DNA from: JBFKAV01 sp041621405
GTDB taxonomy: Bacteria > Pseudomonadota > Alphaproteobacteria > Rhodobacterales > Rhodobacteraceae
NCBI GenBank assembly: GCA_041621405.1
Contig: JBFKAV010000017.1
Coordinates: 1-33,807, forward strand
Reading direction: 5' to 3'
DNA: 33,807 nt
The notes under the pieces were generated by a model. The model did no database searches, had not been told where the DNA came from, and worked only from the letters and a program-made list of their open reading frames with translations. The translations under genes were made by a program, and so were the position numbers. Below, one piece after another: positions 7,839 through 14,766 of the stretch. Positions within the stretch are counted from its first letter, which is position 1. Each line of letters starts with the position of its first letter.

Positions 7839-8285
7839 TCAGAAGTCGGCGACCGCGCTGAAGTGGCGCGGCAGGTCGATGAGCGCGACCTTCACAAGGT
7901 CCTTCGGCAGATCGGCCGCCACCTTCTCGGCCATCGCCCTAGGCATCCGCTGGCGCAGCTCCCCGAGGAGCCTCGGCGAGGCGGCGACGATCATGCGGTC
8001 GTGGCCTCCCTTCCGCCAGACCTTTTCGAGGCCTTCGAGGATGATGCCCGCGAAGGTGTTGCGGCGCGCCTCGCGCTCGCTTTCCCGCGGCGTGAAGGCG
8101 TGCCCGCCCATCCCCGGCGCCGCGGTCTGATGGCCCGGCGCCTCGGTGAAACCCTGATCGACCTCGGGAAAATCGGCGGCGCGCATCACGCAGATCTCGT
8201 TCAGCCCCTTGCCCCTGCCGGTGTTCTCCAGGATCTTGGCCTCGCCCTCGCTTGCGAGAAGGACGAGCGTGCGGATCGGCTTCAT
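7839..8285 (-). CDS. Host attachment family protein
   Basis: This 148-residue protein resembles the family annotated as 'protein required for attachment to host cells', first noted in Agrobacterium-like bacteria. It begins with a beta-strand (TLVLLASEGEAKIL) followed by a nucleotide-fold-like segment. The middle holds REARRNTFAGIILEGLEK and HDRMIVAASPRLLGELR, and the end LPKDLVKVALIDLPRH. This resembles the release-factor-related baeRF fold seen in many bacteria. There is no signal peptide or membrane segment, which sits poorly with a direct adhesive role, so the name should be treated as historical. It starts at ATG 8285. Confidence 0.75.
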   Translation of the reverse strand: MKPIRTLVLLASEGEAKILENTGRGKGLNEICVMRAADFPEVDQGFTEAPGHQTAAPGMGGHAFTPRESEREARRNTFAGIILEGLEKVWRKGGHDRMIVAASPRLLGELRQRMPRAMAEKVAADLPKDLVKVALIDLPRHFSAVADF

Positions 8286-8368
8286 GGCGGATCTCCCAGA
8301 TGGACCTTCAGCCCGGGCAGGGTAGGTCTCGGCCTCGACCCGGCGCCTTGACGGCGGTCAACCACGGC

Positions 8369-9337
8369 TCAGCGCTCCTCGCCGGCGAAGGCCATGTCGA
8401 GCATGGCCTGGGTGCCGCGCGCATTCTCCAGCGTCCAGGGATAGGGCGCGCCCTCGCGCAGGGTGCGGCAGAATCCCTCGACCTGGAGCACGTACTGGTT
8501 GACCGAGGGAAAGCGCTCGACGGTGACCGAGAAGCCGCGGTGCAGCTCGACACGCGCCTCGCCGAAGACGGCGGCGTTGAAGGGCGCGGTCAGCCGGATC
8601 ACGCCCTTTTCGCCGTGGAACGTCATCTCCTGGCGGGGATGCATCCGCATCGATGTCGTGGCCAAGAACCGGAACGAGGTGAAGCGGGCGCGCATGTGTG
8701 TGGTGACGTCGACGCCGCCGTCCCAGAGGATCTCGGTGCGGACCTCCTCGGGCTCCTCGCCGGTCATCCAGCGGGTCGAGCCGCAGGTGTAGACGCCGAT
8801 GTCGGGCAGGCTGCCGCCGCCGGTGTCGGGGCGGTTGCGGATGTTCTCGGGGTCGTCGCGGTTGTCGTAGCTGAAGAAGCCGTCGACGTGCAGGAGCCTG
8901 CCGACCTCGCCGTCGGCCAGAAGCGCCTTGGCGAACTGCCATTGCGGATGGTGGACGATCATGTAGGCCTCGGTGGCGAAGCGGCCCGAGCGGTCGCGCG
9001 CGGCGATCAGCGGGTCGATCTCGTCGGCCTTCATCGCCGTGGGCTTCTCGACCAGCACGTTCTTGCCTGCCTCCAGCGCCTTGATGGCCCAGGGCACGTG
9101 GAGCGTGTGCGGCAGCGGAATGTAGACCGCGTCGATCCCGGGATCGGCCAGCAACGCGTCGTAGCCGTCATGCACCCGAATCGAGGGGCAGAAGGCACGG
9201 AAGCCCGCCGCCTTCTCTGGCGAGGTTGTGGCGAGCGCCGCAAGCTCGGCTCCCCGCGCGGCATGGATCGCGGGGCCCATGTGATCGCGCGCGAACTTAG
9301 CGGCGCCGAGGATGCCCCAGCGGACAGGTTCCGGCAT
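8369..9337 (-). CDS. Gfo/Idh/MocA-family NAD(P)-dependent oxidoreductase
   Basis: This 322-residue protein has an N-terminal Rossmann fold beginning WGILGAAKFARDHM (7-20), giving the nucleotide loop. The family signature EKP is at 97-99 in NVLVEKPTA. A C-terminal alpha/beta domain contains GGGSLPDIGVYTCG. The Asp and Tyr of that motif match the glucose-fructose oxidoreductase and dihydrodiol dehydrogenase branch. Substrates are typically sugars, inositols or their derivatives, oxidised or reduced at a ring carbon. No transporter or sugar genes adjoin it, so the substrate is unknown. ATG 9337 is preceded by GGAGGA. Confidence 0.88.
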   Translation of the reverse strand: MPEPVRWGILGAAKFARDHMGPAIHAARGAELAALATTSPEKAAGFRAFCPSIRVHDGYDALLADPGIDAVYIPLPHTLHVPWAIKALEAGKNVLVEKPTAMKADEIDPLIAARDRSGRFATEAYMIVHHPQWQFAKALLADGEVGRLLHVDGFFSYDNRDDPENIRNRPDTGGGSLPDIGVYTCGSTRWMTGEEPEEVRTEILWDGGVDVTTHMRARFTSFRFLATTSMRMHPRQEMTFHGEKGVIRLTAPFNAAVFGEARVELHRGFSVTVERFPSVNQYVLQVEGFCRTLREGAPYPWTLENARGTQAMLDMAFAGEER

Positions 9338-9405
9338 GTCGTCCTCCCTGGCTGCGGCGCCAGCCTAGGGCCGCGGCGCGCGGCGCGCAATCCGGAGGAG
9401 GGATC

Positions 9406-10722
9406 TCACTCGGCGGGGGTTCGGGCGTCGTTCCACGCCGCGGGCTCGGCCCCGGGCAGTGCCGCGCCTGGCGCGCGGAAGCGCAGCGCCGGAATCAGCT
9501 GCGCGACGCCCCGGAAGATGCTGCGCTCGTTCATCGCCAGCGCGTATTCGACGTAGACCGGGTCTTCGGCGAGGTGGCGTTCCTCCATGCGGGCGCGGCC
9601 GAAGTAGATGAGATTGCTGAAGATCAGGGCCACGGTCCCGCTGATCGCCATCCAGGTGTCGACGGCGGTGAGGAAAGGCGCGGCGAGGAACCAGAAGAAC
9701 AGGCTCTTGGCCACGTAGTCGGGATGCTTGGTGTAGCGATACGGGCCGCCCGTGACGATGCCGCGGTTGGTGAGGTTGGACCAGCGCAGCCCGTAGATCG
9801 CGGTCGCCCAGATCCAGATCGCGTAGAGGAAGAGCAGCGCCGCGGCCCAGGGCAGGAAGAGCGCCGGGGTGTCGGTCACGAGGTCGGTCCAGTCCCGGCC
9901 GCCTTTCTCCGGGCCGATGCGGCTTGTCAGGGTGCTGAACGGCTCGTAGCAGGCCAGGGTGACGACCCAGGCGCCGAGCAGACCGTTGGGCGACCTGATA
10001 TGGGCGTCGAGCGCCCGCAGCGTGAGGGTATAGCCGACGCAGGCGATGGTCAGATCGACGATCAGGATGACGTCGATCACGCTGAGCACGGAGTCGACCG
10101 AGCCGAGGCCAATCCTCGAATAGGCCAGGTCGGCGCGCGCGACGTAGGCGAGCAGGCCGAAGAACATCAGAGGCAGGAAGAACCCCTTGATCGCCCAGCC
10201 GATCGCATGATCGCGCAGGCTGGCCAGCCGCGAGAGCGGCAGCCGGCCGAGGAGGATGGCGCCGAGCGTCCAATAGGAGTCGTAGGGATCGTCGAGCCGG
10301 CTGTCGGTGAGGATCACGTAGCCGACCGTGGCGACGACGATGGCCGGGCCCAAGAGCATGAGCGCATGCAGCGAGGCCGAGAGCTCGAGCGGGCCGAAGA
10401 TGCGAAAGAGCGCGTGGACCGCGAAGACGACGGCGACCGTGGCGAGAAGACCAAGCAGCTTGCAGGCGATCCGTGACGGGTGGATGGCGAGCGGCCGCGA
10501 CCAGTCGATCCCGGTGCTCGGGCGGCGATGAACGCGCAGGACGACGATTTCCAGCGTCGCGACGGTGACCGCCCAGGCCGCCATGATCAGGAGCGCGTGG
10601 TGAACCGGATTGAGGCCGGGAACGAACGCTCCGGCGAAGATCGCCGCGAGGATCGCCGCCACGCCAGCCAGCGCGATTCTGTTGTCCGTCACGGAGGCGG
10701 GAAGCTCTGGTCTCGCGGCCAT
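9406..10722 (-). CDS. Large membrane protein with isoprenylcysteine/phospholipid methyltransferase-like C-terminus
   Basis: This 438-residue integral membrane protein has about nine to ten hydrophobic segments. The C-terminal quarter holds TGGPYRYTKHPDYVAKSLFFW and then ARMEERHLAEDPVYVEYA. These are the two hallmarks of the ICMT/PEMT membrane methyltransferase family, which uses S-adenosylmethionine. The long N-terminal half of five or so membrane segments is not part of the usual short (about 200-residue) ICMT proteins and was not recognised. ATG 10722 is preferred to the upstream GTG 10737 because AAAGGTG lies seven bases before it. A probable substrate is a lipid or prenylated molecule; this is not determined. 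Confidence 0.72.
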   Translation of the reverse strand: MAARPELPASVTDNRIALAGVAAILAAIFAGAFVPGLNPVHHALLIMAAWAVTVATLEIVVLRVHRRPSTGIDWSRPLAIHPSRIACKLLGLLATVAVVFAVHALFRIFGPLELSASLHALMLLGPAIVVATVGYVILTDSRLDDPYDSYWTLGAILLGRLPLSRLASLRDHAIGWAIKGFFLPLMFFGLLAYVARADLAYSRIGLGSVDSVLSVIDVILIVDLTIACVGYTLTLRALDAHIRSPNGLLGAWVVTLACYEPFSTLTSRIGPEKGGRDWTDLVTDTPALFLPWAAALLFLYAIWIWATAIYGLRWSNLTNRGIVTGGPYRYTKHPDYVAKSLFFWFLAAPFLTAVDTWMAISGTVALIFSNLIYFGRARMEERHLAEDPVYVEYALAMNERSIFRGVAQLIPALRFRAPGAALPGAEPAAWNDARTPAE

Positions 10723-10745
10723 GTCGCACCTTTGCACGCATCTCC

Positions 10746-10771
10746 GGCCCCGCCGCCCGGGCAGCGGGGCC
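10746..10771 (-). other. GC-rich leader hairpin before the membrane methyltransferase gene
   Basis: GGCCCCGC and GCGGGGCC form a perfect 8-bp stem with a 10-base loop, ending 24 bases before the chosen ATG on the minus strand. It lies between the GST gene and the methyltransferase gene. Without a T-run it is more likely a leader or mRNA-processing hairpin than a GST terminator. The rest of the 228-base gap shows no other clear element. Confidence 0.4.
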
Positions 10772-10950
10772 AGATCAGTCGCACACTAGTCAGGGATCGT
10801 GCAAGAATTGTGGCGCGGCGAGTGTTGGTTTCGCGCTCGGCGACAATCGCGCGTGGGGCGGGGCACCCGGGCCCGGGCGAGGCGTCCGCGGCGCTTCGCC
10901 GGCGCAGAACGGACGGCCGGCTGCGCCGAGGACGCCCCTCCGGGCCGACC

Positions 10951-11544
10951 TCAGGCGGCGTTCGCCAGCTGCCAGGCCGGCTGCGCTTCCATCCGCCCGA
11001 TCCAGCGATTGATGTTGGCGAAGTCGGCGAGCGGGTAGCGGCACGGTTCGCGGTAGCAGAGGATCGCCGCCACCGAGATGTCGGCGTTCGTCAGCGCATC
11101 GCCCACGAGCCAGTCGCATCCCGCGAGGTGGCCGTCGAGCACCCCGGCGAAGCGACGGAAGGTCTCCTCGGCCTCCTTCAGGTCGATCGAGTCGTTCTTG
11201 AACAGGTGCTTCGAGATGAACCTGCTGCACGCCGGCGACCAGTGCGCAGATTCCCAGAACTGCCAGCGCATGATGTCGTAGCGCGCCATCGTTTTCGGCC
11301 AGAGCGGGGTTTCCGTCTCTGCGGCCAGCCGGTTGATGATCGCGTTCGATTCCCAGAGCGTCGAGCCGTCGTCGAACTCCAGGACCGGCACCTTGCCGTT
11401 GGGATTGAGCGCCAGGAACTCGGCGGACTTATGCGCGCCTGCCGGCAGATCGACGATGACGGTGTCGAGGCCGAGGCCCAGCATCTCGTTGGCGGTCATG
11501 GTCTTGCGCGAGTTCGGCGAGCCCGGAAAAACGTGAAGTCTCAT
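10951..11544 (-). CDS. Glutathione S-transferase family protein
   Basis: This 197-residue GST has an N-terminal thioredoxin-like domain. It contains the glutathione-binding NPNGKVPVLEFDDG and the ESNAI element, plus SPNSRK near the N-terminus as the likely catalytic Ser region. The C-terminal helical domain includes LVGDALTNADISVAAIL, a standard N-capping-box segment. The ATG at 11544 has GGGAGG six bases upstream. The gene is divergent from a TetR regulator with a palindromic operator in between, which suggests induction by an electrophile or other toxic ligand. Glutathione conjugation is inferred from the family. Confidence 0.9.
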   Translation of the reverse strand: MRLHVFPGSPNSRKTMTANEMLGLGLDTVIVDLPAGAHKSAEFLALNPNGKVPVLEFDDGSTLWESNAIINRLAAETETPLWPKTMARYDIMRWQFWESAHWSPACSRFISKHLFKNDSIDLKEAEETFRRFAGVLDGHLAGCDWLVGDALTNADISVAAILCYREPCRYPLADFANINRWIGRMEAQPAWQLANAA

Positions 11545-11593
11545 CTGATCCTCCCATGTTCGCGGTTGCACAGGAAGGATGAGACCGTGACAA

Positions 11594-11613
11594 AATATGT
11601 TCAAGAACATATT
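11594..11613. promoter_or_regulatory. Palindromic operator between GST and TetR genes
   Basis: The site reads AATATGTTC-AA-GAACATATT. Two perfect 9-base arms are separated by AA, in an otherwise very G+C-rich window. It lies 50 bases before the GST start and 43 before the TetR start, in the only intergenic region they share. This is the expected site for the adjacent TetR dimer to repress both genes. The symmetry is seen directly; the protein assignment follows from the position. Confidence 0.8.
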
Positions 11614-11655
11614 ATTCCATTGGACTATCCTCGCCTTGCCCATGGAGGTGGACCG

Positions 11656-12267
11656 ATGCCCTATTCCCCCGAACACAGCCGGCAGGTGCGGGCCCGCATC
11701 CTGCGATGCGCCCGCCAGCTCTTCACCCAGCGCGGCTTCAGCGAGGTCTCGATCGACGAGGTGATGGCCAAGGCGGGGCTGACCCGTGGCGGGTTCTACA
11801 ACCACTTCAGGAACAAGGAGGAGCTTTGCGCCGAGTCGCTGGCCGCCTATGCGCAGGAACGCCGGGCCGACGGGCCAGGCGCCGCCTGTCCGGGCGGAGC
11901 CGAACTGGCGCGGGAGCTGCTGGACCGCTACGTCTCGCGCCGGCATCTCGACGACACCGAAGGTCACTGCCCGTTGATGGCGCTTCCCTCGGATGTCGCG
12001 CGCGCGGGGCCGACCGTGCGGGCCGCCTACCGCGAAGTGCTCGAGGCTCTGGCGGGGGCGTTCGAAAACTGCCTGGCCGGATCGGACCCGGCGCGGGCTC
12101 GCCAGCAAGGGCTCGCGCTGGCCGCGATGTGCGTCGGCGCGATGGCGCTTGCCCGCACGATCGACGAAGCGGCGCTGGCAGACGAGATCTGCGCCGCCGC
12201 GCGGGCCGTCGCAAGCGAGGCGATCGGCTTGCCCTCTACGGATATGGTTTCGCCCCGGCTGGCATGA
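11656..12267 (+). CDS. TetR/AcrR-family transcriptional regulator
   Basis: This 203-residue regulator has an N-terminal DNA-binding domain (about 10-58) with the helix-turn-helix SIDEVMAKAGLTRGGFYNHF followed by RNKEEL, a canonical TetR pattern. The C-terminal ligand-binding part includes HCPLMALPSDVARAGPTVR, as in subfamilies with a conserved Cys-Pro-Leu element. The ATG at 11656 is preceded by GGAGG with seven bases of spacing. It probably represses itself and the divergent GST until a small molecule binds. The ligand is unknown; the conserved Cys within HCPLMAL could be a sensing residue, but that is speculation. Confidence 0.9.
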   Translation: MPYSPEHSRQVRARILRCARQLFTQRGFSEVSIDEVMAKAGLTRGGFYNHFRNKEELCAESLAAYAQERRADGPGAACPGGAELARELLDRYVSRRHLDDTEGHCPLMALPSDVARAGPTVRAAYREVLEALAGAFENCLAGSDPARARQQGLALAAMCVGAMALARTIDEAALADEICAAARAVASEAIGLPSTDMVSPRLA

Positions 12268-12285
12268 CGGCGCGAGACGCCGCGA

Positions 12286-13185
12286 TCAGGCCACCGGAGC
12301 GGTGATCCCTTTCTCCTTCGCGAGCTTGCGCATCTCGTTCTGGATCTTCTCGAAGGCGCGAACCTCGATCTGGCGGATCCGTTCGCGGCTCACATCGTAC
12401 TGCCCGGACAGCTCCTCGAGCGTGACCGGATCCTCGGTAAGCCGGCGCTGGACCAGGATGTCCTTCTCGCGGTCGTTGAGCACGCCCATCGCCTGGGCCA
12501 GGAGCTCGCGGCGCGCCTCGAGCTCGTCCTGCTCGGCGTAGGCGGTGGCCTGGTCGGCGTCCTGGTCCTCGAGCCAGTCCTGCCACTGGGTCGAGGTATC
12601 GCCGTCCGATCCCACCGTGGCGTTGAGCGAGGCGTCGCCACCCGAGAGGCGGCGGTTCATGTCGATCACCTCGTCCTCGGTCACGTTGAGGGCATGGGCG
12701 ATCTGGGCGACGTTCTCGGGGCGTAGGTCGCCATCCTCGAGCGCGCCGATCTTGGCCTTGGCCTTGCGCAGGTTGAAGAACAGCTTCTTCTGCGCCGAGG
12801 TGGTGCCGAGCTTCACGAGGCTCCACGAGCGCAGGATGTATTCCTGGATCGAGGCGCGGATCCACCACATCGCGTAGGTCGCGAGCCGGAAGCCTTTCTC
12901 GGGGTCGAAGCGCTTGACGGCCTGCATCAGGCCGACGTTGGCCTCGGAGATCACCTCGGCCTGCGGCAGGCCGTAGCCGCGGTAGCCCATGGCGATCTTC
13001 GCGGCGAGGCGGAGGTGCGAGGTGACCAGCTGGTGTGCGGCCTCGGTGTCCTGGCATTCGACCCAGCGCTTGGCCAGCATGTATTCCTGTTCCGGCTCCA
13101 GCATCGGAAACTTGCGAATCTCTTGCAGGTAGCGGTTCAGCCCCTGTTCGGGCGAAGGGGCGGGAAGATTGGCGTAACTGCTCAT
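12286..13185 (-). CDS. rpoH: RNA polymerase sigma factor RpoH (sigma-32, heat shock)
   Basis: This 299-residue group 3 sigma factor directs transcription of heat-shock chaperones and proteases. Region 2 includes LRLAAKIAMGYRGYGLPQAEVISEANVGLMQAVKRFD and the core-binding segment RLATYAMWWIRASIQEYI. The diagnostic RpoH box QKKLFFNLR is at 132-140. Region 4 ends with a helix-turn-helix, SRERIRQIEVRAFEKIQ. The N-terminus SSYANLPAPSPEQGLNRYL is typical of the alphaproteobacterial housekeeping RpoH (RpoHI type). The ATG at 13185 has GGGAGG six bases upstream. Its promoter and leader hold possible LexA boxes and a hairpin, listed separately. It lies downstream of an rluA-type gene on the same strand but has its own promoter. 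Confidence 0.96.
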   Translation of the reverse strand: MSSYANLPAPSPEQGLNRYLQEIRKFPMLEPEQEYMLAKRWVECQDTEAAHQLVTSHLRLAAKIAMGYRGYGLPQAEVISEANVGLMQAVKRFDPEKGFRLATYAMWWIRASIQEYILRSWSLVKLGTTSAQKKLFFNLRKAKAKIGALEDGDLRPENVAQIAHALNVTEDEVIDMNRRLSGGDASLNATVGSDGDTSTQWQDWLEDQDADQATAYAEQDELEARRELLAQAMGVLNDREKDILVQRRLTEDPVTLEELSGQYDVSRERIRQIEVRAFEKIQNEMRKLAKEKGITAPVA

Positions 13186-13200
13186 GATCGGCCTCCCATT

Positions 13201-13224
13201 GGCTCCGCGGGGAGGGGCGGAGCC
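13201..13224 (-). other. rpoH leader hairpin with loop complementary to the Shine-Dalgarno
   Basis: On the rpoH strand, GGCTCCGC pairs perfectly with GCGGAGCC (8 bp) around the loop CCCTCCCC. Three bases later comes the ribosome site GGGAGG. The loop contains CCTCCC, the exact complement of GGGAGG, so the leader can fold either as this hairpin or as a competing 6-bp helix that hides the ribosome site. It lies within the predicted 38-base 5' untranslated region. The complementarity is seen; a regulatory or temperature-dependent switch is inference. Confidence 0.55.
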
Positions 13225-13226
13225 GA

Positions 13227-13273
13227 GAACCTATACAGAACTAAACCGGTCAGTTCAAGTTCCTGTCTCGTTC
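13227..13273. promoter_or_regulatory. Two candidate LexA (SOS) boxes at the rpoH promoter
   Basis: On the plus strand GAAC-N7-GAAC occupies 13227-13241 and GTTC-N7-GTTC occupies 13259-13273. They mirror each other, with an extra GTTC at 13253-13256. GTTC-N7-GTTC (or its complement) is the established LexA operator core in Rhodobacter, Caulobacter and rhizobia, and the same core is at the lexA promoter in this window. One box covers the predicted -10 and the other lies just upstream of the -35. A third match, 13135-13149, is in the first codons of rpoH. LexA binding is inferred. Confidence 0.55.
13230..13258 (-). promoter_or_regulatory. Candidate rpoH promoter
   Basis: On the minus strand TTGAAC (13253-13258) is separated by exactly 17 bases from TATAGG (13230-13235), a reasonable housekeeping sigma-factor promoter about 45 bases before the ATG. 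An overlapping GGAACTT could instead be read as an extracytoplasmic-sigma -35, so two alternative start sites are possible. Confidence 0.55.
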
Positions 13274-13353
13274 CCTCCTGATACGCAGTATGCGCGCGAA
13301 TCCGTCGGGGGAAAGTTCCGTGTCGCCACTATCACGGGGACGTGCACGTTTCG

Positions 13354-14382
13354 TTAACGCCTGAGAGCGGCGAGAAGATCGGCCATATCGGGCGGCAGCG
13401 GCGCCTCGAAGTCCAGGCGCTGGCCGGTGACAGGGTGGTCGAACCCGAGGCTCGCGGCGTGCAGTGCCTGGCGCGGAAAGGTAGCGGTGGCTTGGGCCGC
13501 ATCGCGCCCAATGGCCTTTTCAGACAGCTTCCGGCGGCCGCCATATGTGGTGTCGCCGATCAGCCCGTGGCCGATATGTGCCATGTGGACGCGGATCTGG
13601 TGGGTGCGCCCGGTTTCCAGCCGACACTCGACGAGCGCCGCGGCGGGCGGATCTCCGAAGCCTTCCAGCACCCGCAGGCGGGTGATCGCGTGGCGGCCGC
13701 CCGCGAACCGCACCGCCTGGCGTTGGCGCTCGGTCCGGTGGCGGTCGATCCCGGTGGCGATCTTCACCACGCCACCGGGCTCGAAGGAGACGCCCTTCAC
13801 GCCGTGCAGCCGTGCCTCCGCCTGGGACGGCACGCCGTGGCAGAGGGCGAGGTAGCGGCGCTCGACGTCATGCGCCTCGAACTGGCGCGCGAGCCCGTGG
13901 TGGGCGCGGTCGGTCTTCGCCGCGACGAGGACGCCGGAGGTGTCCTTGTCGATGCGGTGGACGATGCCGGGCCGCTTCTCGCCGCCGATGCCGGAGAGGC
14001 TCGCGCCGCAATGGTGCAGGAGCGCGTTGACCAATGTGCCCGAGCCCGAGCCCGGCGCGGGGTGGACCACCATGCCCGGCGGCTTGTTGACGACAACGAG
14101 CTCGGCGTCCTCGTATAGGATGTCGAGCGGGATCGCCTCGGCCGCGGTCTCGGTCTCCTCCGCCGGAGGCAGCTCGATCTCGACGAGATCGCCCTCGCCG
14201 ACCTTCGCCCTGGCATCCGTGAGAGCCACGCCGCCGCGGCTCACGTGACCCTCGGCGATGAGCCGCGCCAGCCGCGAGCGGGACAGCTCCTCGGCCTCTG
14301 GCACGTCGCGCGAAAGCGCCTTATCAAGGCGCCCCGGCGGGTCGGCACCGATCCGCACGGGCAAGATGCGCGAGGGCGACAT
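13354..14382 (-). CDS. RluA/RluD-family 23S rRNA pseudouridine synthase
   Basis: This 342-residue enzyme is predicted to isomerise uridine to pseudouridine, most likely in 23S rRNA. An N-terminal S4 RNA-binding domain (about 17-64) contains SRSRLARLIAEGHVSRGG. The catalytic domain has the RluA motif HRIDKDTSG with catalytic Asp145, and ends with GRTHQIRVHMAHIGHGLIGDTTYGG. The start at ATG 14382 is chosen over longer in-frame openings because the next gene begins there on the other strand and GGGGAG lies seven bases upstream. RluD-type specificity (the helix 69 loop) is likely, as in relatives, but RluC-like activity cannot be excluded. Confidence 0.92.
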   Translation of the reverse strand: MSPSRILPVRIGADPPGRLDKALSRDVPEAEELSRSRLARLIAEGHVSRGGVALTDARAKVGEGDLVEIELPPAEETETAAEAIPLDILYEDAELVVVNKPPGMVVHPAPGSGSGTLVNALLHHCGASLSGIGGEKRPGIVHRIDKDTSGVLVAAKTDRAHHGLARQFEAHDVERRYLALCHGVPSQAEARLHGVKGVSFEPGGVVKIATGIDRHRTERQRQAVRFAGGRHAITRLRVLEGFGDPPAAALVECRLETGRTHQIRVHMAHIGHGLIGDTTYGGRRKLSEKAIGRDAAQATATFPRQALHAASLGFDHPVTGQRLDFEAPLPPDMADLLAALRR

Positions 14383-14686
14383 GGACGATGCTCCCCTGCC
14401 GGGCGGCGCGGACCCGGGGCTTGTGCGATATCTCCGGCGCCTCGTCACCGTGCTGACGGTGACAATGGTGGGCGGCTTGATAGTGTTGATCGCGCTGATT
14501 GTCATCCGGCTGCAAGCGCCGCCACCGCTCGGGCTGCCGGTGCGGCTGGTGCTGCCCGAGGGCGCGCGCGCCACCGCCTTCACGCAGGGGCGCGGCTGGA
14601 TCGCGGTGGTCACCGAAGACGACCGCATCTTGATCTACGACCGCGCCTCGGGGGCTCTGCGCCAGACCGTCGAGATCGCTCCCTGA
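14381..14686 (+). CDS. DUF6476 small membrane protein
   Basis: This 101-residue protein has one strong transmembrane helix (about 22-43, TVLTVTMVGGLIVLIALIVI). A periplasmic or cytoplasmic tail follows, containing LPVRLVLPEGARATAFTQGRGWIAVVTEDDRILIYDRASG. It matches the DUF6476 proteins found beside rluD-type genes in Rhodobacterales. ATG 14381 with GAGGG upstream is preferred to ATG 14366. The start codon overlaps that of the divergent pseudouridine synthase in the four bases CATG. The tail resembles a single beta-propeller-like blade, but no function is known. Confidence 0.78.
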   Translation: MDDAPLPGGADPGLVRYLRRLVTVLTVTMVGGLIVLIALIVIRLQAPPPLGLPVRLVLPEGARATAFTQGRGWIAVVTEDDRILIYDRASGALRQTVEIAP

Positions 14687-14766
14687 CGCCGCCGCATGGG
14701 CCCGCCTGAGCCGACGGCCGCGAGGCCCGCAGGGGCGGCCATCGGGTCGCCGGCGGCCGGGCGCGG

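Noticed and set aside
9419..9433. Exact GTTC-N7-GTTC match
   Set aside because: It lies within the last codons of the membrane methyltransferase gene, far from any promoter, and is best taken as a chance match. It shows that single hits of this motif are weak evidence.
13340..13349. Palindrome ACGTGCACGT upstream of rpoH
   Set aside because: It is short, made of common G+C-rich steps, and has no partner site or known regulator; it was left out as a feature.
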